Below, piece by piece: positions 21,637-36,600 of a DNA stretch of 64,000 nt (position 1 is its first letter; each line of letters opens with the position of its first letter). The DNA is taken from positions 5,072,501-5,136,500 of the forward strand of contig NC_070603.1 in NCBI RefSeq assembly GCF_027172205.1, given 5' to 3'. Both the position numbers and the translations under genes were made by a program. The stretch comes from Podarcis raffonei. Taxonomy: Eukaryota > Chordata > Lepidosauria > Squamata > Lacertidae. The notes beneath the pieces were generated by a model. It did no database searches. It saw only the letters and a list, made by a program, of their open reading frames with translations, and had not been told where the DNA came from.

Positions 21637-24600
21637 CCTCCTTTCTTCTTTGCTTCCTGCCTTCTTAGGGAAGGGGAGGCAACAGACCCATAGAGGGTCT
21701 GGTCTTTTTCAAGGTGGCAGAACTGAGCAGGACCTGGGTTTCTCAAAGTGTGATGCAGATGATTTTCCTGAGATATATTTATAGGCAATATTTATAGGAC
21801 AGCAGTAGCCTTTGTTTTAAGGCAGGGGTCTGCAACCTTTAAGACAATAAGAGCCACTTGGACCGGGGAAAAAACAACTGGCAGCCGCAAAACCATTGTG
21901 ACATTTAAAACAGTGGGGAGTGTCGGGGCACACAATGTGCCTCCTCCCCTCGCTAGTATCCGCCCCGGAGCCGCGGCAAAGGTGTAAAAGAGCCACATGC
22001 GGCTCCGGAGCCACGGGTTGCTGACCCCTGTTTTAAGGGAAACTTGCTGCTTTAGTTAATAGGACAGGTCTTGGTAGAAAATTTGTAGTCTTGAAGTGGC
22101 AGTACCCAGCTATGGGCATCTTCTGCACTCACCTTCCCCTGCTTGGTGTCCTCCAGGGGCTTTGGACTACAGCACCCATCGTCCCATACCATTGGCTTTG
22201 CATGCTGTGGCTGATGGGAGTTGTAATCCAAAGCATCTGGCAGGTACCAGGTTGAAGAAGGCTGCTCTGCACCAGTATCTTAGTTAGTAATCAGTTATGT
22301 GTACATCCTGAAAACTATTTATGCCGCTCAGGTGCACTCTTAATTGCATGTCTACTGTTTTGAAAGCAGTGCTTCCTGCAGCACCAAGATGTCAGCTGCC
22401 CAAGCGTGTCTCTGACTACTGGAGTTTGAAGCTTGCAACATAAACAAATGACTGTAATTTACACAGTGTGTTCATTCCACGCCCTCTCAGTGAACAACCT
22501 CCCCTCTGTGATTCTGCAGTATTTGGATTTTTGATACTGATGTCTCATATAGTTAAAAAAAAAATCTGGCTAATATATTCTGTTTTACATAAGGAGTCAT
22601 TTTTCATTAGCACAAGTGTGGGTGTACCTCCTTTTGCTTTAGTGGTGTTTTGACTCTTATAAGAATGTATCTGTTGTAGAACTGCATCCCTTCTCCAGAA
22701 GAAAAAGAGACTCCCTAATAGAAGTAGCTGCTCCCTGAAGGCATTGACAGCTTAACCATCTGGTTTTCCTGTGTGTTGTTCCCTTGCAAGTGATGGGGCT
22801 TGGCATACTGCAAGTGCTGTATCATAAAAGGAAATGTAACATCTGGCACCAGAGTGACTTGCACCAGAGCCATTCCAAGCAGTGGGGAGTGCTTAGCATT
22901 AAATGGTGGCTTCCAGGCTGGCATAGAATTGACTGATTGATTGATTGTATTTATATGCTGCTTTTCATTCCAATGAATGCCAAAGTGGCTTACACACATT
23001 AATTAACAACATAATAGAGCATAATAGTATCACAAGTACAGCAAAAATCATATAAAATAATTAACAAATAATGAGTAAAACAATTGCAGTCTATAAAACA
23101 CTATAACAAAGCAGCAACTAAAACATAAACATAAACTAAAACATAAGTTGAACATTATAATTACAGCAAAAGTCATATTACATGGGTAACAAAACAATGC
23201 TTCTTGTAAATAGCCACTTGCTATGGCAAATGGCAGTGCAGTCCTATATGCCAACTTTCCCCAACCAATGCCCCCCAGATGTTGTTGGACTCCAACTCCC
23301 ATCAACCACAGTCAGTAGGGCAGTGGATGCAGCTCTCTGATTCAATGGGTCTTACTCCAGCCTTGTGTTTAAGCACTTACCTGTGAGCTATAGGTGAAAA
23401 GAAATCCTACACTGGTGAGTGAGAAGAGTGGCAGAAGAGGGACACAGCATTTGGTCCCCCTGTGCCTTGCATCAAAATGTAGTGGGCTACAGGAGGAGGG
23501 GCAGAGCTCTGTCTCCCGCCAGCCTCTAACAGGCTTGCACTTTCTTTTTGCAGGCTAGTAACTTTTCTGGGCTTTCTTTACAAGGCTGGCTTACACTCAA
23601 GTCAGTATTCATCAGACTACAGCCTAAGGGACCCTTCCAGATGATCAGGCAGGGAAGTCTTACAAATCTGTTTTTGCCTTGTTTTTTTACTTCAGGGGCA
23701 ATGGCATATATGGGCTGATAAGCTAGTAAAATTATTTGTGGACTAGTAATTTTAGTTGGATTCATTTGCAGGAGTGTCTCCATGTTGCTATAGCAGCCTG
23801 CACAGCTGCTTGTTTCTTTTTAAGAATAAAGTTTCACTTCCATGCAAGTTCATTCTGAACTGGTCCTTGCCCTATCAGTTCCAGATTAATTACCTGTCAC
23901 AGCCTTAGGTCCTAGCAACAGGAACCGTTATGCTGTGCACTGGATTTATTTATTTATTTATTAACATTAATATTAATATACTGCCCTATACCTGCAGATC
24001 TCAGGGCAGTTCACAAAATAAAATCAGAATATAAAACCACAAAATACATAATCAAAATAAAAATACAACAACCCAATAACCCCCCCACCAACAGATTTTA
24101 AAAGGGTATAGGATGTCAATCAAATCAGCCAAAGGTCTGGTTAAAAAGGAACATTTTTGCCTGGCACATAAAGGTGTGTAATGAAGGTGCCAGGTCAACC
24201 TCCCTGGGGAAAGCATTCCACATACGAAGAGCCACTGCAGAAAAGGCCCATTCTCATGTTGCCACCCTCCAGCCCTCTTGAGGAAGAGACTCACAGAGAG
24301 CCTCAGAAGATGATCTCTCTTAGGCTAGGTTCATATGGAAAGAGGCGGTCATTGAAGTATTGTGGTCCTAAGCCGTTTGAAAACCTTAATAATAATAATA
24401 ATAATAATAATTTATTATTTATACCCCGCCCATCTGGCTGAGTTTCCCCAGCCACTCTGGGCGGCTCCCAATCAGTGTTAAAAACAGTACAGCGTTACAT
24501 ATTAAAAACTTCCCTGAACAGGGCTGCCTTAAGATGTCTTCTGAATCTCAGGTAATTATTTATCTCTTTGACATCTGATGGGAGGGCGTTCCACAGGGCG

Positions 24601-27600
24601 GGCGCCACTACCGAGAAGGCCCTCTGTCTGGTTCCCTGTAGCCTCACTTCTCGCAATGAGGGAACCGCCAGAAGGCCCTTGGCGCTGGATCTCAGTGTCC
24701 GGGCTGAACGATGGGGGTGGAGACGCTCCTTCAGGTATACAGGACCGAGGCCGTTTAGGGCTTTAAAGGTCAGCACCAACACTTTGAATCGTGCTCGGAA
24801 ACGTACTGGGAGCCAATGCAGATCTCTCAGAACCGGTGTTATGTGGTCCCGGCGGCCACTCCCAGTCACCAGTCTAGCTGCCGCATTCTGGATTAATTGC
24901 AGTTTCCGGGTCACCTTCAAAGGTAGCCCCACGTAGAGCGCGTTGCAGTAGTCCAAGCGTGAGATAACTAGAGCATGCACCACTCTGGCGAGACAGTTCG
25001 CGGGCAGGTAGGGTCTTAGCCTGCGTACCAGGTGGAGCTGGTAGACAGCTGCCCTGGACACAGAGTTAACCTGCGCCTCCATGGACAGCTGTGAGTCCAG
25101 AATGACTCCCAGGCTGCGCACCTGGTCCTTCAGGGGCACAGTTACCCCATTCAAGACCAGGGAATCCCCCACACCAACCCGCTCCCTGTCCCCCAAAAAC
25201 AGTACTTCTGTCTTGTCAGGATTCAACCTCAATCTGTGATCAATCTGCTGGTGCTTCCTGCTGAAAATAACAATAAGGCTAAGTAAGCTACCCCAAAGAC
25301 ATACTGTGTGCCATGACAAATCTTCCTTTGCAATGTGCTTGGGGAAGTTTTAGGGTTTTGTTGTTGTTGTTTAGTTGTGTCCGACTCTCCGTGACCCCCT
25401 GGACCAGAGCACGCCAGGCACTCCTGTCTTCCACTGCCTCCCGCAGTTTGGTCAAACTCATGCTGGTAGCTTCGAGAACACTGTCCAACCACCTCGTCCT
25501 CTGTCGTCCCCTTCTCCTTGTGCCCTCCATCTTTCCCAGCATCAGGGTCTTTTCCAGGGAGTCTTCTCTTCTCAGGTGGCCAAAAGGTGGCCAAAGTATT
25601 ACTTGCCGTTTATCTGTGGTGGTAGGCCTGGCTGGCGTCTCCTTGGAACAATGCATTCTAGTATGCTCTAAAATTGTGCAGGGATTCTGCACCTACTGAG
25701 TGGCGTCTTAAAATGAAATTCCAACATCATGTTTTAACATCCATATAAATCATAATCATAATAATTTATTCATACCCCACCCATCTGGCTGGGTTTTCCC
25801 AGCCACTCTGGGTGGCTTCCAACAGAATATTAAAATACAATAGTCTATTAAACATTAAAAGCTTCCCTAAACAGGGCTACCTTCAGATGTCTTCTAAAAG
25901 TCTGGTAGTTGTTTTTCTCTTTGACATCTTGTGGGAGGGCGTTCCACACGGCAGGTGCCACTACCGAGAAGGCCCTCTGCCTGGTTCCCTGTAACTTGGC
26001 TTCTTGCAGGGAGAGAACCGCCAGAAGGCCCTCGGCACTGGACCTCAGTGTCCAGGCAGAATGATAGAGGTGGAGATGCTCTTTCACGTATACTGGACCA
26101 AGGCCGTTTAGGGCTCTAAAGGTCAGCACCAACACTTTGAATTGTGCTCGTAAACGTACTGGGAGCCAGTGTAGACCGGTGTTATGTGGTCTCAGCGGCC
26201 ACTCCCAGTCACCAGTCTAGCTGCCGCATTCTGGATTAGTTGTAGTTTCCAGGTCACCTTCAAAGGTAGCCCCACATAGAGCGCATTGCAGTAGTCCAAG
26301 TGAAAGATAACTAGAGCATGCACCACTCTGGTGAGACAGTCCGCGGGCAGGTAGGGTCTCAGCCTGCGTATCAGATGGAGCTGATTAACAGCTGCCCTGG
26401 ACACAGAATTGACCTGCGCCTCCATGGACAGCTGTGAGTCCAGAATGACTCCCAGGCTGCGCACCTGGTCCTTCAGGGGCACAGTTATCCCATTCAGGAC
26501 CAGGGAGTCCTCCACACCCACCCGCCTCCTGTCCCCCAAAAACAGTTCTTCTGTCTTGTCAGGATTCAACCTCAATCTGTTAGCTGCCATCCATCCTCCA
26601 ACCGCCTCCAGACACTCACACAGGACCTTCACGTCCTTCACTGGTTCCGATTTGAAAGGGAGGTAGAGCTGGGTATCATCCGCATACTGATGAACACCCA
26701 GCGCAAAGCCCCTGATGATCTCTTCCAGCAGCTGCATGTAGATGTTGAAAAGCATGGGGGAGAGGACAGAACCCTAAGGCGCCTCACAAGTGAGAGCCCA
26801 GTCTGAACACTCATCCCCCACACCACTTTCTGAACATGGCCCAGGAGGAAAGAGTGGAACCACTGTATAACAATGCCCCCAGCTCCCAGCCCCTCTAGAC
26901 GGTCCAGAAGGATGTTATGGTCAACGGTGTCAAAAGCTGCTGAGAGATCCAGCAGAACCAGGAAACAGCTCTCACCTTTGTCCCTAGCCCGCCGGAGATC
27001 ATCGACCAGTGCAACCAAGGCAGTTTCAGTCCCATGATGAGGCCTGAATCCCGACTGGAAGGGATCCAAATGGTCCGCTTCTTCCAGGCATGCCTGGAGT
27101 TGTTCAGCAACCACTCGCTCAGTCACCTTGCCCAATAATGGAATATTTGAGACTGGGTGATGGTTGGATATATGGGCCGCATCTGAAGATGGTTTTCTAA
27201 GAAGTGGTTTGATAACCGCCTCTTTCAGCGGGTCTGGGAAGGCTCCCTCACAGAGAGAAGCAATCACCACCCCACGAAGCCCATCACCCAGTCCTTCCCG
27301 GCTAGCTTTTATAAGCCAGGATGGGCAAGAATCAAGGAGACAGGTGGTTGGTTTCACTTGTCCAAGCAGCCTGTCCACATCCTCGGAGGTAACAGATTGG
27401 AATTGATCCCATGCAACTTGACTAGTCAGGACTCTAGCACTCTGTCATTTTGAAATATGTCATTTTGAAATCTATCATAGAGTGAGCTTGATTTCAGTGG
27501 CACATTGAGAGGCTACTTTTCCAGCTTTTTTGTAGATGTAGATTGCTGCCCTCACAAGAACTGTCCAACAACGAAATCCTATACATTTCTGCTCAGAAAT

Positions 27601-30600
27601 ATGCCCAACTGAGTTCAGTTGGACTTGCCCCCGGATACACAGGATAGGACTGCAGCCTAAAGGTAAAGGTACCCCTGACCGTTAGGTCCAGTCGCGGACG
27701 ACTCTGCGCGCTCATCTCGCTCTATAGGCCGAGGGAGCCGGTATTTGTCCGCGGACAGCTTCTGGGTCATGTGGCCAGCTTCTGAGCAGCGCACGGAAAC
27801 GTCCTTTACCTTCCCGCCGGAGCGGTACCTATTTATCTACTTGCACTTTGATGTGCTTTTGAACTGCTAGGTGGGCAGGAGCTGGGACCAAGCAACAGGA
27901 GCTCACCCCGTTGTGGGGATTCGAACCACCGACCTTCTGATCGGCAAGCCCTAGGCTCCGTGGTTTCGACCACAGCGTCACCTGCAGCCTAAGAGAGCTC
28001 TAAATCACAACAAATATGTGGGCGGTTTGTTTTGTTTTTTTAAGATATTTATTAAAATTTTCAATTTTTATACAAACAAAAAACAAACAAAAAAATTAAA
28101 AACACATATAGTTCACAATACTTAATTTTCAATAACATATTTCTCTGACCTCCTCATACCTCCCCTTCTTGTAGTCCAATTCAAATTATTTGTTCAGCAA
28201 ATCCTTATCTCAAAGCATTACAGCTTATAAAAACACCTTATTTTCTATCCAACATCTTAGGTTATTATAACCTTAAATTTTTACTTATAAAGAACCATTT
28301 TTTCATATTCCTTTATACCATTACAGCTAGAAACCACTTAATTTCAATCCAGCATCATTCAACATTCCTTAATTTTACAATATTTCTGTAAATAGTCCTT
28401 AAATTTTTTCCAATCTTCTTCTGCCGACTCTTCTCCCTGGTCACGGATTCTGCCAGTCATTTCTGCCAATCCCATACAGTCAATCAGCTTCATCTGCCAT
28501 TCTTCCAGAGTGGGTAAATCTTGCGTCTTCCAATACTTTGCAATAAGTATTCTTGCTGCTGTTGTAGCATACATAAAAAACGTTCTGTCCTTCTTTTGCA
28601 CCAATTGGCCGACCATGCCCAAGAGAAAGGCCTCTGGTTTCTTCAAGAAGGTATATTTAAATACCTTTTTCAGTTCATTATATATCATTTCCCAGAAAGC
28701 CTTAATCCTGGGGCACGTCCACCAAAGGTGAAAGAATGTACCTTCATTTTCCTTACATTTCCAACATTTATTATCGGGCAAATGATAGATTTTTGCAAGC
28801 TTGACTGGGGTCATGTACCACCTATACATCATTTTCATAATATTCTCTCTTAAGGCATTACATGCCGTGAATTTAATCCCGGTGGTCCACAACTGTTCCC
28901 AGTCAGCAAACATGATATTATGTCCAACGTCTTGTGCCCATTTAATCATTACAGATTTAACCGTCTCATCCTGAGTATTCCATTTCAACAGCCAAATATG
29001 TGGGCGGTTTGAGGTGCTGGTTTATATTGGGGAGTAAAAGAGCAATATTGAATGGACCATGTTGATACATCACAGTAATCAATAGTTACTGTGAACATGG
29101 AGTTAGCTCCCACTTTGTTCCTCTACTATCTGGTGCAACAAATCATGATCCTTGATTTAGGCCACATTCACCATACATTTAAAGTGCTATGCTGCCACTT
29201 TAAACATTCACAGCTTCCCCCAAAGAATTGCAGTTGCTGTAGTTCGTTAAGGGTCCTGAGGGTTGTTAGGAGACCCCCATTTCCCTCATAAGACCTGCAA
29301 TTCTCGGAGTTCCCTGTGAAGAGCGATTGATTGTTAAACCACTCTGAAAAGTGTGGCTCTGCAAAGGAAAAACGAGTGTGGTACTCACCACTGTGAGCAT
29401 CATTTAATTCATCCCAAAACTGAGCTCAGCTTTTGGAAAATACATTTTGGTCTGGATCTGTCAGAAATGCCCAGAAACACAAGTGTAGTAACAGTGCTCT
29501 TCCAGTTAGGAACAAGTTACCCCTGCTATACTGCACTGCTGTTCTTTGTGGCTGATGCTTTTCTGCCCCTATGTGACTGCAAAAACAGAGCCTGTCTCTC
29601 CGTCAGTTTTCAAAAGGGAGTGATTTGTATGAATGAGAGGGTTTTGACTTTCTGCCAAGTAGTTTGTCAGGCAAAAAAAGAAGAGCCCCTTTCTGTCAAC
29701 AGTCTAAATCTGGATTGTACTTTGTACATCTGCGAATGTTCTGGAGGGCTTGGTTGCAGTTGGCTGGCCAGTTGGAGCTGAGCTCACGGTGACCTTGCCT
29801 TGGTGCCGCCCTTTGCGTGTTTGTAGTGTAATCATTGCTGATTGTATGTTTGACTGTTGAGGGACACACTGGTGAATAATTGCTTTGCTAATATGAATAC
29901 AGTGGTATCTCAGGTTACAGACGCTTCAGGTTACAGACTCAGAAATAGTACCTCGGGTTAAGAACTTTGCTTCAGGATGAGAACAGAAATCATGCAGCAG
30001 CGGCGCAGCGGGAGGCCCCATAGGCTAAAGTGGTGCTTCAGGTTAAGAACAGTTTCAGGTTAAGAACGGACCTCCGGAACGAATTAAGTCCTTAACCCGA
30101 GGTACCACTGTACATGCTGTTATTGCTATGTAAATGTGTATTACTCAGATCATATTTACATTTGAGAGGAACAGAAAGGTTTTCCATACACACAAGGTCT
30201 TCAATACAAGATGTCTGGAACGTCTTCCATACACAGAAACTACTGGTCCTTCTGTGAACAACTGTGCTGTTGTCACATTGGGGTGGGCATGATTAGAAGG
30301 TAATTGTGGGTGGTGTTAGAGCATCTGCTGGGCCCATTGAAGCCTGTGGGCAAGAGTTTTCCTCACCCCCCTGGCTAGAGCGGCTGTGTTGTATTAATTA
30401 TTAAGTGTTGGACTAGGTCCCAGGAGGCCAGGGTTCAAATCCGCACTCAGCCATGAAGCTTACTGGGTTACTTTGGGCAAGTCAGTGCCTCGTAGCTTTA
30501 ACCTACCTCACAGGGTTGTTGGAAGGATAAAAAGGAAGGAGGAAAGATGGGATATAGTTGTAGTAGAGGCTGCAGTAGTAATATAAAGATCAGCAGGAAA

Positions 30601-33600
30601 ATGTAGGCAATGCCTAGCATAATTGCTGAAGCTGGGAAGGGGCCAAGCAGTTGATAGCGGGTTCATTGCCCTATGTACTCCCTTGATCCTCCCTGTAACT
30701 TACCTTTAAGGTAAAGGGTAAAGGGACCACGGCGTTTCCGTGGCCGACTCTGGGGTTGCGACGCTCATCTCGCTTTATTGGCCAAGGGAGTCAGCGTACA
30801 GCTTCCGGGTCATGCAGCCAGCATGACTAAGCCGCTTCTGGTGAACCAAAGCAGCGCATGGAAACGCCGTTTACCTTCCCACTGCAGCGGTACCTATTTA
30901 TCTACTTGCACTTTGACGTGCTTTCAAACTGCTAGGTTGGCAGGAGCTGGGACCGAGCAACGGGAGCTCATCCCGTCACAAGGATTCGCACCGCCGACCT
31001 TCTGATCGGCAAGTCCTAGGCTCTGTGGTTTAACCCACAGCGCTACCCACGTCCCTTAACTTACATGTACATGGATGCAAATTGCTTGACTTGCATATAA
31101 TATAGTGGGCAGAATTTGGGTTACCTTGGGGGGGGGTGCGTGTATTATGTATATATAAATGTGGAGTATATACAGCGCTCTGCCTAGAGTGACTGGACTG
31201 GTGGTGAAACGGGTTAAAAGCTCAATTCTACGCAGGTTTACTTGAAAGCAAGCCCAACTGCATTTGTAAATATACCCAACCAAGTTATCTTGGTACCAGG
31301 AATAAGGGAAGACCAAATGGAACTTTCCCCCTGTGGTGATATTATCAGTATAATAATCAGTAGTCTGCAAGGTTGGGTTTAGTAGCCAGCCAAAATGTGT
31401 GCTTCCTACTGGCTCTGACTCTCCCCTAAAAGGGAAGATGTTGCATCACAGCAAAGTCTGACTTTTGCCTTTTCCCCTAAAAATAAATTGCTAAATAAAA
31501 AACTTTTTCATGCTTTAGCCATTGTCCCGTGTGGTGTTTCCAGTGGCTGGAAGCCTTGTTGACCAAGATAGCAGGCTCACATGGTGGATCCAAAGAACCA
31601 CTTTAAAGTGTCTGGAGACTGGTTCTCCAAAAGGCAAACCTCAGTTCTGTTCTTGCTGTTTGTATCTCCTGGGCTCCTGCTTCCCTCGTCCTTTTGGGGA
31701 AGTCAGGCTGCTGCCTGACGCTAATTTATCTCTTCTCACCCAGCTCCTTTGCTTATATCTTCCCAGAGCAAGTCATCTGATGTGGTGAGTATCTCATCCA
31801 AATACAAGCAGATGTACGAGTGCCGGCTACCTGCTGCCGCAGTGAAGATCCACCAGGAAAAAGAGGAACACCCACGGAGTTACAGTGGACTTGGAATCTC
31901 AGAACTGCTGAAGCCCATGGAAGTGGCTCCTTGCCTTACCAAGGTAACTTTGGGCTAAGGGTTGGGATTAAATGTTGGGGGACCAGATGCAAGAAGAGAA
32001 GCAGGGAAGGCACCCCTGGGCTCTCTGTTAACGAACTGCAAGTGAAGTTTGTTCCCCCTGTCCCTGGGGAAATTTGCAAGGATGATTACCCTCAATCATC
32101 CTTGTTTTTCCTTTGCCAACAATCTCTTGCTGTCATGGGGACTGCCTCCTTTAAGGAACCAAAGCTAAAATGCTAACTTCAATCTTGCAGGCTTATTAAA
32201 ACTCCATTGAGTTTCTTTCTCTTTCTCCCCCTCCCCTCTCTCCACTCCTGAGTCCTTGAGCTTTCCCCACTTTTATAACCAAAACTTCAGTGAAACTCAA
32301 CACTTCCATGTCCACTCCACTCATTTGCATGATTAGGCATTGCCTAATTTGGGTGTAATACTTCAAGAGAATTATAATGCAATGGGGCTCTTACAACAAG
32401 ATTTTTTGCTTCAGCCAAATCACCTAGGCTTTAACTTCTCCCTTTTCTCTCAGACCAAGGACTGGTGGACGTACGAGTTCTGCTACGGGAAGCACATCCA
32501 GCAATACCACATGGAAGGTACTCTCTTCTCTTTTGTTGGCTTCTCCCATCAAAGTAGGTATGGGGAGCCTCTGACCCTCCAGACCCTCCTATCCAGCCTT
32601 CTGCAAGCCCCACACCCCCAAGACCATGTTTGCTTGCTTTACCCAATTGGGCTGGGTTCTTTTCATCTCCACTGTAACGGAAGGTTTAAACCTCCCCACC
32701 CCGGATGCCACAACAGTGAAGAATATATGATTCACTCAGAGCAGAAGTGGGCTGGTGGTGGCAAAGACAGGTCTGGGAGTCATGCTTGCCTGCTTCTCAA
32801 CCGCAATATGCATTGGCACAATTTGCTTTGGTGGAGCAGGAGGGTTGCTGCAATAACCCACTGTTCCAGAGGGCCCACCAAGTCTCAGAAATGGCTTCTG
32901 GGAGGTGAAATGGAGTTGTGGTAGAAAAGAAAGCCAAGCAAGTCTTATTATTCAAAAGAGTTCCACTCAACTTTCTCTGGATACAATGCTCATTTTCCCC
33001 CTTTTAATATTAGTCAGCCTGACAGGTCTTTGGCATGAAAGGTGGAGTAGAAATAAATAATCAGTGAACAGTTAAGCCAGGGATGGGGAGCCTTGGGCTC
33101 TTCAGGTGCCTCTGGACCACAACTCCCATGACTGCTGACCAGGGCAGTATCTGAGAGCCTCCGGTGCTCCATCTCTGGATTCAGCTTGCCACTTGCCTGC
33201 TGCAAAGTGCCTCCCACTTTGCTGATCTGCAGTGGGAAAAGATCAACCACAGTCCCCATAATTGTGTCGTGAGTGTAGTGCCACCCTTTTAATAACCCTT
33301 AACCACAGGTCTGTATACATGGTTAATTCTTACAGTAGTCTTATAACAAGAGGTCCATAGTCTCCCCATATTGTAGAGTTTGGCCAGGGTGGGGGTCTTC
33401 CAACACTGTCAAAGGCTGATGACTGAAGCAGTTCATGTCAGCAAACCAGGAATGGCTGTTCAGCTACTTTGAACTGATAGGATGCATGGCTGTGTTCTCA
33501 AAAGGAAGTGGGGGTTCTTCAGTCTGGTGCACTCTCCCTTTTTGCATCAATATGAAGATTTGAAACTTTACTTCGTACTAATCCCTTCCGTTTCTTAGCT

Positions 33601-36600
33601 GGGATAGCCCCTAATCTATAATCACAGATTTTATGCAAACAAAATATATGTGTCAGGAAACTAGTGGCGTGATTAGCTTAGACCAGAATATTTAACATTT
33701 TGTTTTTACTGAAAGGGCGTCTTTTGTGTGTGGTGGTCAGTGTAGCCAGATTCACAGCTTGAATTTACACTGTGGCGGCACAACTGAAGCAGGTCTTTTC
33801 TCAGCCTCTGGTTCATGCTAAGATGTTGTTATCATCATCACCATCATCATTACTCTCTCCTGAGGTCCAAGCTTCCAGTTAACAAAGTGACACTTTTCAT
33901 CTTTCCCTGTGTCTTCCCCCACCCCAGAGTCTGAAATCAAAGGTGACATTCTGTACCTGGGGTACTACCAGTCCGCATTCGACTGGGACAACGAAACTGC
34001 CAAGGTGGGTGTTCCCTAGGCCCTTGATCACTTCATGCAATGGGGGAAAACTTGAGTGAGCATCCCTAAGGCTTAGGTAGCTCTCCAACCTCCTAACTGC
34101 TGAACATAAATCAAATCTGATGTTTCACTTGCTTTCCTTAATAGACCTTTCCTCCCCCTTCCCCCAGCCTGAAGCTCTTAGATTTAGTGTACCTTGAGAT
34201 AAAACACTCTTGAAATCAGTAGAGGGGAATGGCAATGAAAACTCCCAATTTGTAAGTCACTTTGGGCCACTTCAGGCACAAGCAAAAGCATATCTCTTTA
34301 ACCAGGCCTTTGGTTGTTAACTTTTTGTTTTTGCCTTTTAGAAGAGGTGGGGAGGTTTTTAATGTATCTTTTTTTCCTTGGTTTTAATGCATGTATGTGG
34401 AGTGGGTTTATTTTGCTTGTAAGTTGCTTTGTGCTGGCTGGGGCTGATAGTGTGCTGGAGTCCAGGAATCTCTGGAAGGGCTCCAGTTTGGGGAAGGCTT
34501 CTCCAATGGAAAATAGGGACAGATGCCACTGCTGCCTCTACTACCTTGAAATTATTCAGGGATGATTGTGGCAACCATGCTGCCAGTGAGGGAGGCTGGG
34601 AGGCAGGTAGAAGAAAAGGAATGGATGTGGGGAAAGTAGAGAAGAGGTCTGGAGGTCCCTCCTTGCTATGCACAAGGATTTTAAAAAAGCAGAGTAAGGC
34701 AATTCTTGGAAAGCAAATTAAGCCCCTGGTTCAGGAGCCTTCCTGTCCCATGATAAGGGACGGTGAGAGTTGCAGTACAACAATATTTGGAGAGTACCAG
34801 CTTGGGGGAGGGTATGCTAAGGACAGTCTGCAGCTGTCCCTGAATAAACTCTTGCTTGCATCTAGGCCCAGCTCAAATCAGTTTGAGCTTCTGCTCAATA
34901 GAGCTTGCAGCTAATTAGAGATAAAAAGGATCGAAGCAGTGAAACTCCCCCCTCCCCAAAGGCCTTGAGTGTTTTCTGGTTCTCTCTCCCCGCATCACAG
35001 GCTTCCAAGCAGCACAAGCTGAAGCGTTACCACAGCCAGACCTATGTCAACGGATCCAAGTGCAACTTGAACGGGAAGCCCCGGGAGGCTGAAGTCAGGG
35101 TAAGGAAAGGAACTTGGTTGCACTGTGTGGAAGTTTCCTGAGTCAGCAGCTGCGAGGAAAGGTAGTATGGCTCTCTTGTCCTTTAGAACCCTTCATGCAC
35201 AAGTGAAAGTCTCCATTCAGGCAGCCAGGCAGCTGTGTGATGGGCAGGAACAGACATTTTCCATGTATCCCACCAGATGCTGCTGGACTACAGCTGCCAT
35301 AATTCCTGGCCATTGACAGTGCTGGCTGGGGCTGATGAGAGTTGGAGGGCCACAGGGTCCCTGGTCTATAGTTGACTTGAGAGATGCTGAGCCGAGAGTT
35401 GGAAGTTGGGCCTAGGAATGCTTGGAATATGGGTTCTCCTCCTGTGTTTCATGCAGAGGAGAGAGCTATAGAGAGCTTCCTGCTTGTGCTGTCATGCATG
35501 TTAGTTTGTTCCCCATTTTTCCTCTTGCAAATGCCTGATCATTGGCTGCCAAGCCACCTTTTAAGGTGACCAACTCAGGGCCAGGGTTTTTCTGACATGC
35601 ATAGAAAACTCACCTGCTTGCTCAGGCTTTCCCTGACAATTAGCACTGGATCCTTCTGCCCTACACCACAGGTGATAATCCACAATGTACTTTTTTATTG
35701 GAATAATTTTATTGAATTTATTCTTTCTATCTTGGTAAACTGCTTTGAGATTTATTTGTAATCATAAGAGGTATCAAATATATATATAATCAATAAGTAA
35801 ATAGATTAGGCTTTTACGTAGCCGCCAAGGAAGTGTTAGGAAGTGCACATTGTGAAGCAGAAGGAAATGGAGGGACATTGTCTCATAAATTTATCCTGCT
35901 GCTGTTTGAATTTGGGCTGACCCTTCAACCCAGGGATGTGGGACCTGTGCTGCTACAGATCTTGCTAGATGCAACTCCCATCACTCCTGACCATTGGCTA
36001 TGCAAACTGCGGCTGATGGGAGTCCAACCACATCTGGAGGGACTCGGAGTCCCCATGCTCTCTTTAACCAATGTGACCTTCCCCCTTCGTCCTGGCAGAG
36101 AGACCTGGATTCCATGCATGTGCCTTTCAAAGCGAGATTAGCCTCTCTTCTGTCCCCACTCCTGGCAACTCATGGAAAGCTATCTTGGGGGTATGGGCCA
36201 TAGCTCAGTGGGTGGAGCATGTGCAGTGGGTGCAGGAGTCCCAGGCAAAATCTTGGCCATATCCATCTTTAAAGGCTCTCCAGGAGCAGGGCAAGGAAAG
36301 TTTGGTGCCTGAGGTCCTGCAGAGCTGCTGGTTACCAGAGGAATAGAACACAAAGCGCTAGGCTAGATGGACGCTATGATCTGAGTCAGTATAAAACAGC
36401 TTTCTATATTTTTCTATATCTAAATCGCAGTTTCTGTGTGAGGAAGGTTCAGGTGACTACATTGCCCGTGTGGACGAGCCCCAGTCCTGCTCCTACGTGC
36501 TGACCATCCACACCACCCGCATCTGCCACCACCCATTTCTGCGGCCACCGTCCACTGCCACCCCTCAGACCATCCGCTGTCACCCGGCCCTGAGCCCTGC

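Noticed and set aside
29353-29781. 142-codon plus-strand frame in OS9 intron 1
   Set aside because: No family resemblance, no clear splice signals, and no support beyond length.
34429-34914. 161-codon plus-strand frame in OS9 intron 4
   Set aside because: It crosses repeat fragments and reads as chance open sequence.
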